Origin: Gemmatimonadota bacterium
GTDB lineage: Bacteria > Latescibacterota > UBA2968
DNA: 53,843 bases
Assembly: GCA_002727195.1 (NCBI GenBank)
Contig: PBWH01000034.1
Span: forward strand, 1 to 53,843
Direction: 5' to 3'
Positions within the stretch are counted from its first letter, which is position 1; each line of letters begins with the position of its first letter. Below, one piece after another: positions 1 through 7,332 of this stretch. The notes under the pieces are model-generated. The model worked only from the letters and a program-made list of their open reading frames with translations, was not told the DNA's origin and searched no databases. The translations under genes and the position numbers were made by a program.

Positions 1-37
1 CGATGATCTGTTCTGCCGTGTAACGCTTCCTGGCCAT
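1..37 (-). CDS. IS3-family transposase OrfA, N-terminus only (runs off the window)
   Basis: Reading leftwards from an ATG at 37, the first residues are MARKRYTAEQII, the typical opening of the OrfA helix-turn-helix protein of IS3-group insertion sequences. A purine-rich GAAAGGGGG lies just upstream of the ATG. Only 12 codons are inside the window, so neither OrfB nor the far end of the element can be seen. The near end of the element probably lies within about 60-100 bases upstream of this start, but no inverted repeat can be confirmed from one end. The call rests on resemblance of a short peptide to the family. Confidence 0.6.
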   Translation of the reverse strand, partial: MARKRYTAEQII

Positions 38-113
38 ATGGCCCCCTTTCTGTCCCAATCCTAACTCCAGGAATGGGAACAATCCAGGGGGGCAGGGCAG
101 TTGTTCGGAGAAA

Positions 114-275
114 CTACGCGACTTTAGACCTGGTAGTTGTCAGCTTGAGCTGGATACCCTTCGCTTGCTGGTGAATTTTGGCATCTTCACGTGCTTGGTG
201 GATACCGAGGGCAACGATGCCCGTAATCAGGAGGCCGAAGGCGAACAGAACGAGTAGTGAGGCTGTAGTAAGCAT
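114..275 (-). CDS. Small single-pass membrane protein, duplicate of the 470-601 gene
   Basis: A 53-residue protein starting at the ATG at 275, chosen because GGAG lies seven bases upstream. Residues 3-22 form one hydrophobic helix (SLLVLFAFGLLITGIVALGI), followed by a polar tail beginning HQAREDAKIHQ. The first 36 or so residues are nearly identical to the protein at 470-601 and the DNA is clearly alike too, so the two are recent duplicates. It is the last member of a four-gene minus-strand series that begins with a ferritin-like gene. No function is recognised; the family looks like an orphan one-helix inner-membrane peptide. Confidence 0.6.
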   Translation of the reverse strand: MLTTASLLVLFAFGLLITGIVALGIHQAREDAKIHQQAKGIQLKLTTTRSKVA

Positions 276-297
276 TATGTTACTCCTATGTGGGATT

Positions 298-480
298 TCA
301 AGGTTTGGCGGCCAGATCCGCAAGTGCGGAACGGACTCCCGACCAAAGACTCAGGATGCTGGGGACCCAGATCCCGACATACACGCCGTAGTCCTTGTCA
401 AATAAAAACCAGAGAGCCACGCTGACTACAAAACTGGCGAAAGCTGCGATGAGAAAGTAATAGTCGGTTTTAGTGAACAT
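298..480 (-). CDS. Small two-helix membrane protein
   Basis: A 60-residue protein with start ATG at 480 and a strong GGAGG six bases upstream. It has two predicted membrane segments: about residues 8-26 (FLIAAFASFVVSVALWFLF) and 32-50, the second containing GVYVGIWVPSILSLW. Its start overlaps the end of the gene at 470-601 by eleven bases, so translation is probably coupled. I recall similar short proteins with a VGLWVPSIL-like segment in several environmental bacteria, without known function. It sits between two copies of a paralogous one-helix peptide. Confidence 0.6.
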   Translation of the reverse strand: MFTKTDYYFLIAAFASFVVSVALWFLFDKDYGVYVGIWVPSILSLWSGVRSALADLAAKP

Positions 481-601
481 CGGTTCCTCCACGCTGGTGA
501 ATTTTGGCGTCCTCCCGAGCCTGGTGGATACCAAGGGCGACAATGCCCGTGATCACGAGACCGAAGGCGAACAGAACGAGTAGTGAGGATGTGGTCATCA
601 T
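470..601 (-). CDS. Small single-pass membrane protein, first copy
   Basis: A 43-residue protein beginning with a double ATG (601 and 598), with GGAG upstream. One hydrophobic helix spans about residues 6-24 and is followed by HQAREDAKIHQ. It matches the 114-275 gene over most of its length. It begins ten bases after the ferritin-like gene ends and overlaps the next small gene, so the four form an apparent operon. Function unknown; an accessory peptide for a membrane complex or an iron or stress-linked role is only a guess from context. Confidence 0.6.
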   Translation of the reverse strand: MMTTSSLLVLFAFGLVITGIVALGIHQAREDAKIHQRGGTDVH

Positions 602-611
602 TGCACGGCTC

Positions 612-1037
612 CTATAGTGGCCAGTCGCGAAGAATGCGCTCTGTCTCTTCAGAATGCCGGCTCTCGTCACGCACCATACCCTCCAGTTCGACCGCGAGAC
701 CCTTATCGCCAAACGCCTCGGCGTGCGCTTCTCGCGCGGTGTAGTTCCGAGTGGCCAGACGCTCCGCGTCCAGGACGGCTTCGAGCATGTCGCGATTCGA
801 CGATGCGCTTGGAACAAGAGCAGCTTCCGTGGTCGGCTCCTCGCCGAGGGCTACGATCTTGTTGGCGAGGAATTGAGCGTGAACCTGCTCATCGGCAACC
901 TCTGCCAGATAAAAGGCAGTCAGTTGCGGGCGATAAGGTCCGGTGGCTTTAGCCGCGTAGACGATATACTGCGTGATCGCGCTTAATTCATTCGCGAGAT
1001 CATCATTCAAACGATCGATGAGTTCGCTTTTGTCCAT
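612..1037 (-). CDS. Ferritin-like / bacterioferritin-family protein
   Basis: A 141-residue protein predicted to be all helical, with the pattern of the ferritin-like four-helix bundle. An early helix contains ELSAITQYIVY, a second contains EVADEQVHAQFLANKI (an ExxxxH di-iron-type motif), and a later helix contains EGMVRDESRHSEETERIL (a second ExxxxH). Start chosen at the ATG at 1037 because GGGAGG lies eight bases upstream; a longer upstream reading has no family resemblance. Likely a cytosolic di-iron protein for iron storage or oxidative protection. It leads an operon with three tiny membrane proteins, which is unusual for this family. Exact subfamily (bacterioferritin, Dps-like or rubrerythrin-like) is not settled. 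Confidence 0.75.
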   Translation of the reverse strand: MDKSELIDRLNDDLANELSAITQYIVYAAKATGPYRPQLTAFYLAEVADEQVHAQFLANKIVALGEEPTTEAALVPSASSNRDMLEAVLDAERLATRNYTAREAHAEAFGDKGLAVELEGMVRDESRHSEETERILRDWPL

Positions 1038-1127
1038 AGTTCCCTCCCGAAAAACGATAGTGGCCATTCCCCCGACACGGCAGCGCAGTAGACAAATGGC
1101 GGTAGAGTACTCCTCCATACCACTGCA

Positions 1128-1155
1128 AGTCTATCACCGGAGAAGCTAATGTCAA
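1128..1155 (-). promoter_or_regulatory. Candidate sigma70-type promoter for the ferritin-like operon
   Basis: On the minus strand TTGACA (1155-1150) is followed by a 16-base spacer and TAGACT (1133-1128), about 90 bases ahead of the ferritin-like start. The DNA upstream (about 1155-1250) is much more AT-rich than its surroundings and could act as an UP element. Confidence 0.45.
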
Positions 1156-1246
1156 GTATATGTCTATGTTTTGTCCATAAAAGAAAATTAGAATATATAG
1201 TACATAAAAACAAATGGTTATATCGTTTTCAGGATGATTTCGGCCC

Positions 1247-1281
1247 AAAAAAAGAGGGATGTCCACATTGGACATCCCTCT
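1247..1281 (-). terminator. Rho-independent terminator after the heparinase-like gene
   Basis: A perfect 13-bp stem (AGAGGGATGTCCA at 1253-1265 with its complement at 1269-1281) encloses a three-base loop. On the minus strand it is followed by a run of seven T (1253-1247). It lies about 85 bases beyond the end of the heparinase-like gene, the only minus-strand gene upstream of it. Confidence 0.85.
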
Positions 1282-1365
1282 TGTTGTCTAAGCTGGTAGC
1301 GGGACCTGATTCAGTCGCCCCGCTGGTTGTCACCCACCGTTAAGCATCGTGTGGTCATCGCACGA

Positions 1366-3222
1366 CTACTCTTCAGAAAGCCTTACTGCAATTTCGATCG
1401 CGTGACCGGACGTCGATGTTCCCGACACCGTGATCTCCAGCCGCTTCAGGCCATCCATCTGCTTGTCGAGTTCGTGTGGGGGCGGATCGAGCGACACGAC
1501 AGACACTTCGACGTCCGGGTGAGACAGGTTCTCGAGTTTCAACTGTTTGCCATCCTGACGCAGCATTGCACCGCCCTCCACCACGTCCACATCTGCCACC
1601 GTCAGCATTTGCCAGGTGACGGTTTCTGTCCTGTCAGATTCGACCACCGTGTCGGTGACCACAGCGGAACGGTCGCTGTCCTTTGTCCACGTACGCGTGG
1701 CCTTCGAGACGAGGTCTCCGAAAAGCGCTGTCAGGTCGTAGGATACCTCGGGCCTGTCGCCTTGGTTGCAGTTCAGCAGCGTGGCGGCGCCATCCACCAG
1801 ATGATGCGCCCCGTTGATCGTGATCGTGTTGTGACCCAGGTTATTCTTCGACAGGAGTTCCCAGCGCTGTGCGTCTTGCTCCCGACCCCACAGGCGGAAG
1901 CCCGTCGCTTCGATCTCGTGATACGACTGGTTCCCTATTTCGATCGCCCAGCGCACGCCGTTCAGCTCGAAGATGAAGGAGCCGGCGTCCATGCTTCCGT
2001 GACTGATGTTGGCGCGCCCTCCCTTTGTTCCCAGGTAGTAGTCGCGGGCGTCGTCTGATCCGCCCTGGAAGATCGCGACCGGGTTGATCCCACGGCCATA
2101 CCAGACCGGCGGTACCGAACTGGTCTTTGTGCTATCAAATCCGGCCAGCCAGACCATACCGAGGCCGATGTGGCGATCCAGCTTACCCATGTCGTCAGCC
2201 GGTAGCAGGAAGCCTTCCCGTTCGAAGTAACTCGCTTCACCCGTCTTCGACGCGAACCAGGCGAGCGTGACGTCTCCACGTTTGCCTCGCCGGTCTCCGC
2301 AGTCTCCGTAGTTGTAGTACTGTCCTGACGGCGCGTTCATGACGACCCGAAACATCGCGCTCTCCGCCAGTCCGGGTACGTCGAAGATCCCGAAGTCGGT
2401 ACCCAGAGCGGTTTCCAGGATCGACGACGTCATTGCTGTATACATCGTGCCGTAGCCCCAGTAGGTGGACCCTTCGGGGTACGCGCCATCCGGTGCGTAG
2501 TGTGACAGGGCGATCGGAATCGCGTCGAGCGCGCCGCTGATCGCTTTGGCCGCCAGTTCGGGCTCGGACTCAGCGACGGTCAGCGCAGCAGCGATCATCC
2601 CACCGTTGCAGACCTGGTTCCAGTTGTTCTCCTTGTTGTTGATCTGGGTCTCACCGTCGTCGGTTCTAAGTCCCTTCTCGATCAGGGCCGACGAGATCGT
2701 CTGGAAGTCGTCCTCAGACAGATCGCCCCACGTCCAGTCCAGCCCGAGAGATACGGCCATCGAAATTTCGGCAACGTCGAGAAAGTGGCTCGGGTTCCAG
2801 TCGCTGAACGCGGCGACGGCCAGGAGTTCGTCTTTGATTCTGGCGAGGATTTCAGGCGACCTCTCCATCCGGTAAACGAATCCCAGAACGTTGACCCGCC
2901 AGAGCATTTCGCGAGCGACTCTCAGCAGTCGTCGGCCCGTCTGCTTCCGTTCGATCGGGTCCTCTCTGAGGACCCGATCGACGTTCTGCTTCATGGCCGC
3001 ATACATATTCTTGAGGACAGGGTCTGTCTCCAGACGGGCCTTGATGTCGGCTTCGAGCGAGGGTGTGAGGCCGAGACGAGGGTGCTCGGCAGACAGGTTG
3101 TCCTTGAGGTATTCGACGGATATGGGATTCTCGAGCTTGGTCATCGGTTTCTCTGCTGCGTGTGTGGTTGAGAACGTCAGGGCAGCGATCAGGGTGATCG
3201 TGCTCGCGAAAGGTGCTCGCAT
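1366..3222 (-). CDS. Heparinase II/III-family polysaccharide lyase, secreted
   Basis: A 618-residue protein with a signal peptide at about residues 1-22 (cut after THA). The helical toroid half shows NNWNQVCNGG (199-208) and YAPDGAYPEGSTYWGYG (242-258), the segment that carries the catalytic tyrosine in heparinase II/III-fold lyases. The beta-sandwich half shows GGRANISHGSMDAGSF (401-416), with the histidine expected of the family, and NNLGHNTITING near 460-471. It should cleave an acidic polysaccharide by beta-elimination in the periplasm or outside the cell; the substrate cannot be read from sequence. ATG at 3222 has GAGGAG six bases upstream. Monocistronic, ending at a strong terminator. 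Confidence 0.8.
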   Translation of the reverse strand: MRAPFASTITLIAALTFSTTHAAEKPMTKLENPISVEYLKDNLSAEHPRLGLTPSLEADIKARLETDPVLKNMYAAMKQNVDRVLREDPIERKQTGRRLLRVAREMLWRVNVLGFVYRMERSPEILARIKDELLAVAAFSDWNPSHFLDVAEISMAVSLGLDWTWGDLSEDDFQTISSALIEKGLRTDDGETQINNKENNWNQVCNGGMIAAALTVAESEPELAAKAISGALDAIPIALSHYAPDGAYPEGSTYWGYGTMYTAMTSSILETALGTDFGIFDVPGLAESAMFRVVMNAPSGQYYNYGDCGDRRGKRGDVTLAWFASKTGEASYFEREGFLLPADDMGKLDRHIGLGMVWLAGFDSTKTSSVPPVWYGRGINPVAIFQGGSDDARDYYLGTKGGRANISHGSMDAGSFIFELNGVRWAIEIGNQSYHEIEATGFRLWGREQDAQRWELLSKNNLGHNTITINGAHHLVDGAATLLNCNQGDRPEVSYDLTALFGDLVSKATRTWTKDSDRSAVVTDTVVESDRTETVTWQMLTVADVDVVEGGAMLRQDGKQLKLENLSHPDVEVSVVSLDPPPHELDKQMDGLKRLEITVSGTSTSGHAIEIAVRLSEE

Positions 3223-3309
3223 TTCTCTCCTCTTGTTACAGACAGGCGGAAACGGTCAGGCATTGGATCGCAGTCGCTTCCTGTCCTGCGAATCGTTGAT
3301 CGTCCAATC

Positions 3310-3338
3310 ATCGTTCGCAATGTATTATACCTTGTCAA
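3310..3338 (-). promoter_or_regulatory. Candidate promoter for the heparinase-like gene
   Basis: In the gap before the divergently arranged NIF3-like gene, the minus strand carries TTGACA (3338-3333), a 17-base spacer and a weak AACGAT. A TATAAT sits inside the spacer and may belong to an overlapping promoter. Low certainty. Confidence 0.3.
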
Positions 3339-3380
3339 TTGAGTGAAGGTGTCCGAAATGGGAGACACGAGAGAAGACCT

Positions 3381-4184
3381 ATGCCGACAGCAAGAGCCAT
3401 TGCGGACGTGTTCGAGCAGATCGCGCCCATCGAGACGGGGCTGAAGAGAGACGAGCTCGGGTTCATTCACGGAAACCCCGAACAGGAGGTGTCGGGACTG
3501 GCGTGTCTGTGGAACATCCACTCGGGTAGCCTGCAGACGTGCGTGGACCTCGGGGTGAACATGATCATCTGCCACGAGGGGATCTGGATGGGCGAGCAGC
3601 AGCACAGCGGCTGGTATGACGGTCCGTCCGTCGAGGAGATTCACTCGAATCGTGTGCGCCGTGAGATGCTGGATGAACACCGGATGGTCGTGTATCGGAG
3701 TCACTCGAACTGGGATGCGCTTGAGAGGGATGGTGTTCCGGATCAGGCGATCAAGGCGCTCGGGATCGACGGACTGGAGACGATCGCGCGACAGAAGTTC
3801 TTCTCGGTGACACGTCTGCCAGAGGAGATGGCCGTTCGCACGTTGTATGAGCAGGTCGGAGCGGGTCTCGGGTTCGAGCACTGTCGGCTCTTTGGCGATG
3901 GTGAGCGGCGGATCAGAACATTCGCGTTTCTGATCGGAGGTTTTGGGGAGAATCAGTATCACATGCCGCAAGCGGCGAGAGATATGGGCGCGGAGGCGAT
4001 CATCATCGGGGAGATGAGCGAGTTTATTGTGATTGCCTGTCTGGAGATGGGGTTGCCGGTGATCGAGAGCCTGCACAGTGTGAGCGAGATGCCGGCGATC
4101 AGGAGGCAGGCGGATATGATGGGGGAGCGGGTGGAGGCGCCGGTGTATTTTGTGGAGAGTGGGGCGCTGTCCTTTGGGGAGTGA
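3381..4184 (+). CDS. NIF3-like dinuclear metal-centre protein (DUF34/YbgI family)
   Basis: A 267-residue protein from the ATG at 3381; the longer reading from 3339 adds residues unlike the family. NIF3-type metal ligands are placed as expected: His65 in ICHEG, His108 and Asp112 in SHSNWD, then His232 and Glu236 in LHSVSE. Family members form hexameric rings binding two metal ions; some are annotated as GTP cyclohydrolase 1 type 2, but the true reaction is mostly unknown. The gene stands alone between a divergent lyase gene and a repeat-bearing spacer. Confidence 0.8.
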   Translation: MPTARAIADVFEQIAPIETGLKRDELGFIHGNPEQEVSGLACLWNIHSGSLQTCVDLGVNMIICHEGIWMGEQQHSGWYDGPSVEEIHSNRVRREMLDEHRMVVYRSHSNWDALERDGVPDQAIKALGIDGLETIARQKFFSVTRLPEEMAVRTLYEQVGAGLGFEHCRLFGDGERRIRTFAFLIGGFGENQYHMPQAARDMGAEAIIIGEMSEFIVIACLEMGLPVIESLHSVSEMPAIRRQADMMGERVEAPVYFVESGALSFGE

Positions 4185-4191
4185 AAAGATT

Positions 4192-4235
4192 GGAACCACC
4201 CGCTTCGCTAGATGGACACAGATCAACACGGATGG
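4192..4235 (+). repeat. Dispersed repeat family 1, copy a
   Basis: Begins GGAACCACCCGCTTCGCT and continues into an ACACAGATCAACACGGATGG-type segment. Closely matches the copy at 11706-11752, and in reverse orientation the one at 11882-11931. It starts eight bases after the NIF3-like stop codon. Confidence 0.7.
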
Positions 4236-4241
4236 AAATCG

Positions 4242-4266
4242 GATGTAGGGGCGCTCTGCTACGCGC
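4242..4266 (+). repeat. Short dispersed repeat family 3, copy a
   Basis: GATGTAGGGGCGCTCTGCTACGCGCC, with a near copy at 45849-45872 differing at a few positions. Both are intergenic or at a gene edge. Confidence 0.45.
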
Positions 4267-4269
4267 CGT

Positions 4270-4446
4270 GATTTGCTGTTCCAGATCGACGAGATCGAAG
4301 GCCAGCACGTGTTCGACCGTCTGATGGAGGTGCACGGGAATTACGAACGAGCAAGGCAAATGCGAACGCGGGCGATGGAGATCGCGTGGGAGCGGTTCGA
4401 GGCTGTTGCCGTGGCGACACGCCGAGGGCTGGATGAAAACCCGTAG
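4270..4446 (+). pseudogene. Unidentified C-terminal gene fragment
   Basis: An open frame of 58 codons without a plausible start ends in TAG at 4444-4446. It encodes a helical, charged stretch (FDRLMEVHGNYERARQM, then WERFEAVAVATRRGLDENP) with protein-like composition. It directly follows two repeat elements, so it looks like the tail of a gene whose front was replaced. I do not recognise the family. A chance open frame remains possible. Confidence 0.3.
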
Positions 4447-4490
4447 GACCTGTCGATGTCCGAAATGACGCATAAATGACTGGAGGGCGT

Positions 4491-4820
4491 ATGTGGTCGA
4501 TGGCACTGACGTATCAGCTCAAGCCAGGAAAGTACGCGGAATATAAGAAGGCACACGACGAGCTGTGGCCGGAGCTGGCACAGGCGATGACCGAAAACGA
4601 CGTCAACATGGTCATCCACCATCACGAGGAACGCCTGTATCTCTACATGACCGCGCCGACAGAAGAGCACTTCACCTGGAGCCACACCGGCGAGGTCGCC
4701 GATCGGTGGCTGGAATACATGGCGACCATGATGATCACCGACGAGAACGGGAAGACGGTCATGGAGGAGATGGATATGGCGTTCGCATTCGGGAGGTACA
4801 AGGACGAGCTCGACGAGTAG
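4491..4820 (+). CDS. rhaM: L-rhamnose mutarotase (RhaM/DUF718 family)
   Basis: A 109-residue protein; start at 4491 chosen because GGAGG lies five bases upstream, while the ATG at 4476 has no such site. LKPGKYAEYKKAHDELWPEL is the family's opening motif. Tyr18, His22 and Trp63 fall at the positions I recall for the active-site residues of E. coli RhaM. The enzyme interconverts alpha and beta anomers of L-rhamnose in the cytoplasm, feeding later oxidation or isomerisation. It lies apart from other rhamnose genes, but a rhamnonate-dehydratase-like enzyme is encoded about 6 kb away. The substrate could be a related 6-deoxysugar such as fucose. Confidence 0.85.
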   Translation: MWSMALTYQLKPGKYAEYKKAHDELWPELAQAMTENDVNMVIHHHEERLYLYMTAPTEEHFTWSHTGEVADRWLEYMATMMITDENGKTVMEEMDMAFAFGRYKDELDE

Positions 4821-4841
4821 GGGAAACCGGAACCACAGGCT

Positions 4842-4910
4842 TTCCACCTACGCCTGGCAGGCTACGGCGGACGGGGTCGCCAAGGTCTCGGCCCGGCAAG
4901 CCCGCCCACC
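4842..4910 (+). repeat. Dispersed repeat family 4, copy a
   Basis: An intergenic stretch with CACCTACGC, GCTACGGCGG and a GGTCGCCAAGG-type core followed by a GCCCGCC tail. A related stretch lies at 53681-53750 with the same order of blocks. Located between convergent rhaM and the glycosidase-like gene. Confidence 0.5.
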
Positions 4911-4914
4911 TACC

Positions 4915-6393
4915 CTACTCGACCTTCACATAAACCTCTGCCTCATTCATTAGAATTACTCCACCCGTCGCATCGCCCTTGACCAGAGTCAGACCGAGCT
5001 CGTTGTCCCCGGATACCGCGGTTGCCGACGTGAGGGGCATCCGGAACGCCTCAAGACCCCCATCCAGGGCAGCTTCACGCTCGATCTGATCCGGTTCCAC
5101 GACGTTTCCGTTCACGTCGACGGTGAGTTGGTCGCCGGGCAACGTGTTCGCCTGGAACGTGAGATGAGCGACTGCGCCTGACGACCGGTCTTCGCACATC
5201 CTGAAGCGGAAGGTTTGACGTTCACCAGCTGAACTGCGATCCAGCCGGATCTCCTCGGGCGAATAGGGAAAGTCTCCACCGTATCCGACCTGTCCACCGT
5301 CTGACGGACCCCACAGCGCGTAGTAGACATAGTGACGATCCCCTGAGTCAAGCTGGTTGGGATCGCGAATGGACTTCAGCGTCTCGTACTGATCCACGCT
5401 GAAGATGTTCTGAGTCGAGTAGCCGTCCGCGCCCGCGCCGTAGAAGTTCTGGATAGCTGCGCGACAGTGGGCGGGAGTCTGCTCGATGTCGCGATGATGG
5501 TAGCCGAGCTTGGCCTGGATCTGGGGATACACGAGGCAGTCGTGTTCGCGGGCGAGGTTCACGAACTCGTCGAAGGGGGCATTCATGTCCGTGAAGCCGA
5601 GGTCTCCGGGAGCCACATAGTCGATAAGCCGGTCCTCGATCCATACGGGCACGTTCAAGCCCATGGTTCGACAGCCTTTGAGGTCGATCAAGACGCGAGC
5701 GCCCAGCAGCAGATGACGTCCCTTCGCCTTGCCGGCTTCATCCAGCATCGCTCGAACCCGTCGGACGAACCCAGTCATGATCTCGTGTGAGGATTCGGCC
5801 TGGCCTTTCGGGAAACAGGCGGGCAGTCGGTGCCAGTTGAGCTCGATCCCGTCGACGTCGAAGCGGTTGGCTGCCTCCTCCATGAACGAGAAGATGAAGT
5901 CACGGACGGCATCGACCGTGTAGTCGAGCGCACACCCGATGTCGAAACTTCGCTTATCGGCCGTACGAGGTGACGACGGTTTGTAACCCTTCAGGATCCA
6001 CTCGGGATGTGTCTTCGAAAGCGACTCGAACCAATCCGCATTGTGGCCGTGACGATCGTTCATCCGGAATCCGGCCAGAAAGGTCATCCCACGACGGTGA
6101 CACTCGTCGATGTAGACCTCGACGGGCATCGTTCCCGCATCCATCATCGGGATCAGTCGCTGATGCTGGGGCCTCGTGTCATATACGCACAGATCCGATC
6201 GCCAGAACTGCGTCCAGCCCTGGTGACAGATCTCCTGGACGAGGATGTCGACGTGTGCGAGTTCGTCGTAGCTTCGGACGATCTCCCGAAGCTCTTCTGG
6301 CGTCGCAGGATCGCTCAACTGTCCGGTCGTGTTTGACGGATCGCTGACGTAAATCAGGCGGTGGTTACCGCGTGGCGTCTGTCCCGGTCTCAT
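4915..6393 (-). CDS. Putative glycoside hydrolase, TIM-barrel with C-terminal beta domain
   Basis: A 492-residue protein from the ATG at 6393, which has GAGGA five bases upstream; a GTG nine codons further out is possible. The first ~340 residues read as a TIM barrel resembling the GHL10 / hypothetical glycosyl hydrolase group: HVDILVQEI, GMTFLAGFRMND, FDVDGIELNWHRLP (acidic residues at a strand end), GFTDMNAPFDEF and GADGYSTQNIF. The final ~130 residues look like a beta-rich domain. No signal peptide is visible, so it may act on oligosaccharides in the cytoplasm, or not be an enzyme on sugars at all. Similar in style, but not closely, to the gene at 37506-39269. Confidence 0.55.
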   Translation of the reverse strand: MRPGQTPRGNHRLIYVSDPSNTTGQLSDPATPEELREIVRSYDELAHVDILVQEICHQGWTQFWRSDLCVYDTRPQHQRLIPMMDAGTMPVEVYIDECHRRGMTFLAGFRMNDRHGHNADWFESLSKTHPEWILKGYKPSSPRTADKRSFDIGCALDYTVDAVRDFIFSFMEEAANRFDVDGIELNWHRLPACFPKGQAESSHEIMTGFVRRVRAMLDEAGKAKGRHLLLGARVLIDLKGCRTMGLNVPVWIEDRLIDYVAPGDLGFTDMNAPFDEFVNLAREHDCLVYPQIQAKLGYHHRDIEQTPAHCRAAIQNFYGAGADGYSTQNIFSVDQYETLKSIRDPNQLDSGDRHYVYYALWGPSDGGQVGYGGDFPYSPEEIRLDRSSAGERQTFRFRMCEDRSSGAVAHLTFQANTLPGDQLTVDVNGNVVEPDQIEREAALDGGLEAFRMPLTSATAVSGDNELGLTLVKGDATGGVILMNEAEVYVKVE

Positions 6394-6420
6394 GTCTTCC
6401 TCTGTGCCGAGGGTCGTCAC

Positions 6421-6680
6421 CTACAATTCGTGCTCCTGAACGATGAACGGGGCATGGTCCTTCTTGTCGATGAAGTCCTTCTCGTCTTCGAGAAGCAAGG
6501 CACCCAACTCCTGGCAATTCCTTCCATCAAGTCCTGTTGACTCGAGTCAGGACCTCCGTTACACCGTCGTACTCTTCCTGGGCAAGTAGTCCTCATCTCC
6601 GAGATGTCGCAAGTCGTTGGACCGACTACCACGGGCTGTAACCCAACCGTCCCAACTAAGCGCGGCTATTGAGTACTCCC
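6421..6680 (-). pseudogene. Degraded gene remnant, family unknown
   Basis: Three reading frames each hold part of one plausible protein. LQWEYSIAALSWDGWVTARG and DLRHLGDEDY come first (about 6680-6590), then AQEEYDGVTEVLTRVN in another frame, then GLDGRNCQELGALLLEDEKD to a TAG at 6421. At least two frameshifts are needed. The piece ends where the glycosidase-like gene begins. Identity is not recognised and the reconstruction is tentative. Confidence 0.3.
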
Positions 6681-6813
6681 ACTGCAGTTGTCACCTGATC
6701 GTCACGCCACTGTAAACCAACCTCAACATTGCGCGCCTACTTTCGTCACAGTCTCCTCCAACGGGGATCAGCCCGGGGATCCCGAGACGATCATTCGCCA
6801 CAAGAGGCTATCG

Positions 6814-7188
6814 ATGAGATTGAGCGCGCTGTTTGCACTTCTACTCCTACTTGCCGGCACCGTGCTCGCCGATGAATCCGGTCAGATCGAGGGGGTCATT
6901 GTCGACGCGGAGACCGCCGAACCCTTGATCGGCGCCAACGTGGTGATTTACGATGCCGCCGGTCTGCCCCAATACGGCGCCAGCACGGACCTGGACGGAC
7001 GTTATGTCCTGGGCGTTCCGGTCCGGGAGGGCGATCGGGTGGGGCTTATCCTCTGCAGTACCGACTACCCACGTATTCTGCCGAATACCCATACGCTCGA
7101 TCCGCCGTGTTCAGGTGTTGTCCCTGAGAAAGCGTCCATCTCCGTAATGCACGAATCCTCTGCGCTAACTCTGTTCTGTAGGGAATAG
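6814..7188 (+). CDS. Secreted protein with carboxypeptidase-regulatory-like (TonB-plug-leader-like) domain, possibly truncated
   Basis: A 124-residue protein from the ATG at 6814 (AGAGG about seven bases upstream). Residues 1-19 form a signal peptide (LFALLLLLAGTVLADE). Residues 22-75 match the carboxypeptidase-D regulatory-like fold: GQIEGVIVDAETAEPLIGAN followed by DLDGRYVLGVPVREGD. This domain is usually the N-terminal extension of TonB-dependent receptors or part of longer surface proteins. Here the text after about residue 80 loses family resemblance, so it is either a stand-alone secreted domain or the stump of a longer gene. The gene is isolated between a remnant and convergent mutM. 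Confidence 0.55.
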   Translation: MRLSALFALLLLLAGTVLADESGQIEGVIVDAETAEPLIGANVVIYDAAGLPQYGASTDLDGRYVLGVPVREGDRVGLILCSTDYPRILPNTHTLDPPCSGVVPEKASISVMHESSALTLFCRE

Positions 7189-7332
7189 GCGTAAGATCAC
7201 CTGTAATCGGTGCTGCGTGTACACCGTTCATCCCGAGTGCGCTCCGCAACCGAAGGCGAAGGAGGGTGTATCGAGGGACGGTCGTAAACCACCAGATGGC
7301 GAAACGGGTTCTTGGGTAACCGCTCTTGCCTT

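Noticed and set aside
3189..4229. A 346-codon minus-strand frame opposite the NIF3-like gene
   Set aside because: Histidine/arginine/leucine-biased text without motifs; the plus strand carries the NIF3 metal ligands.
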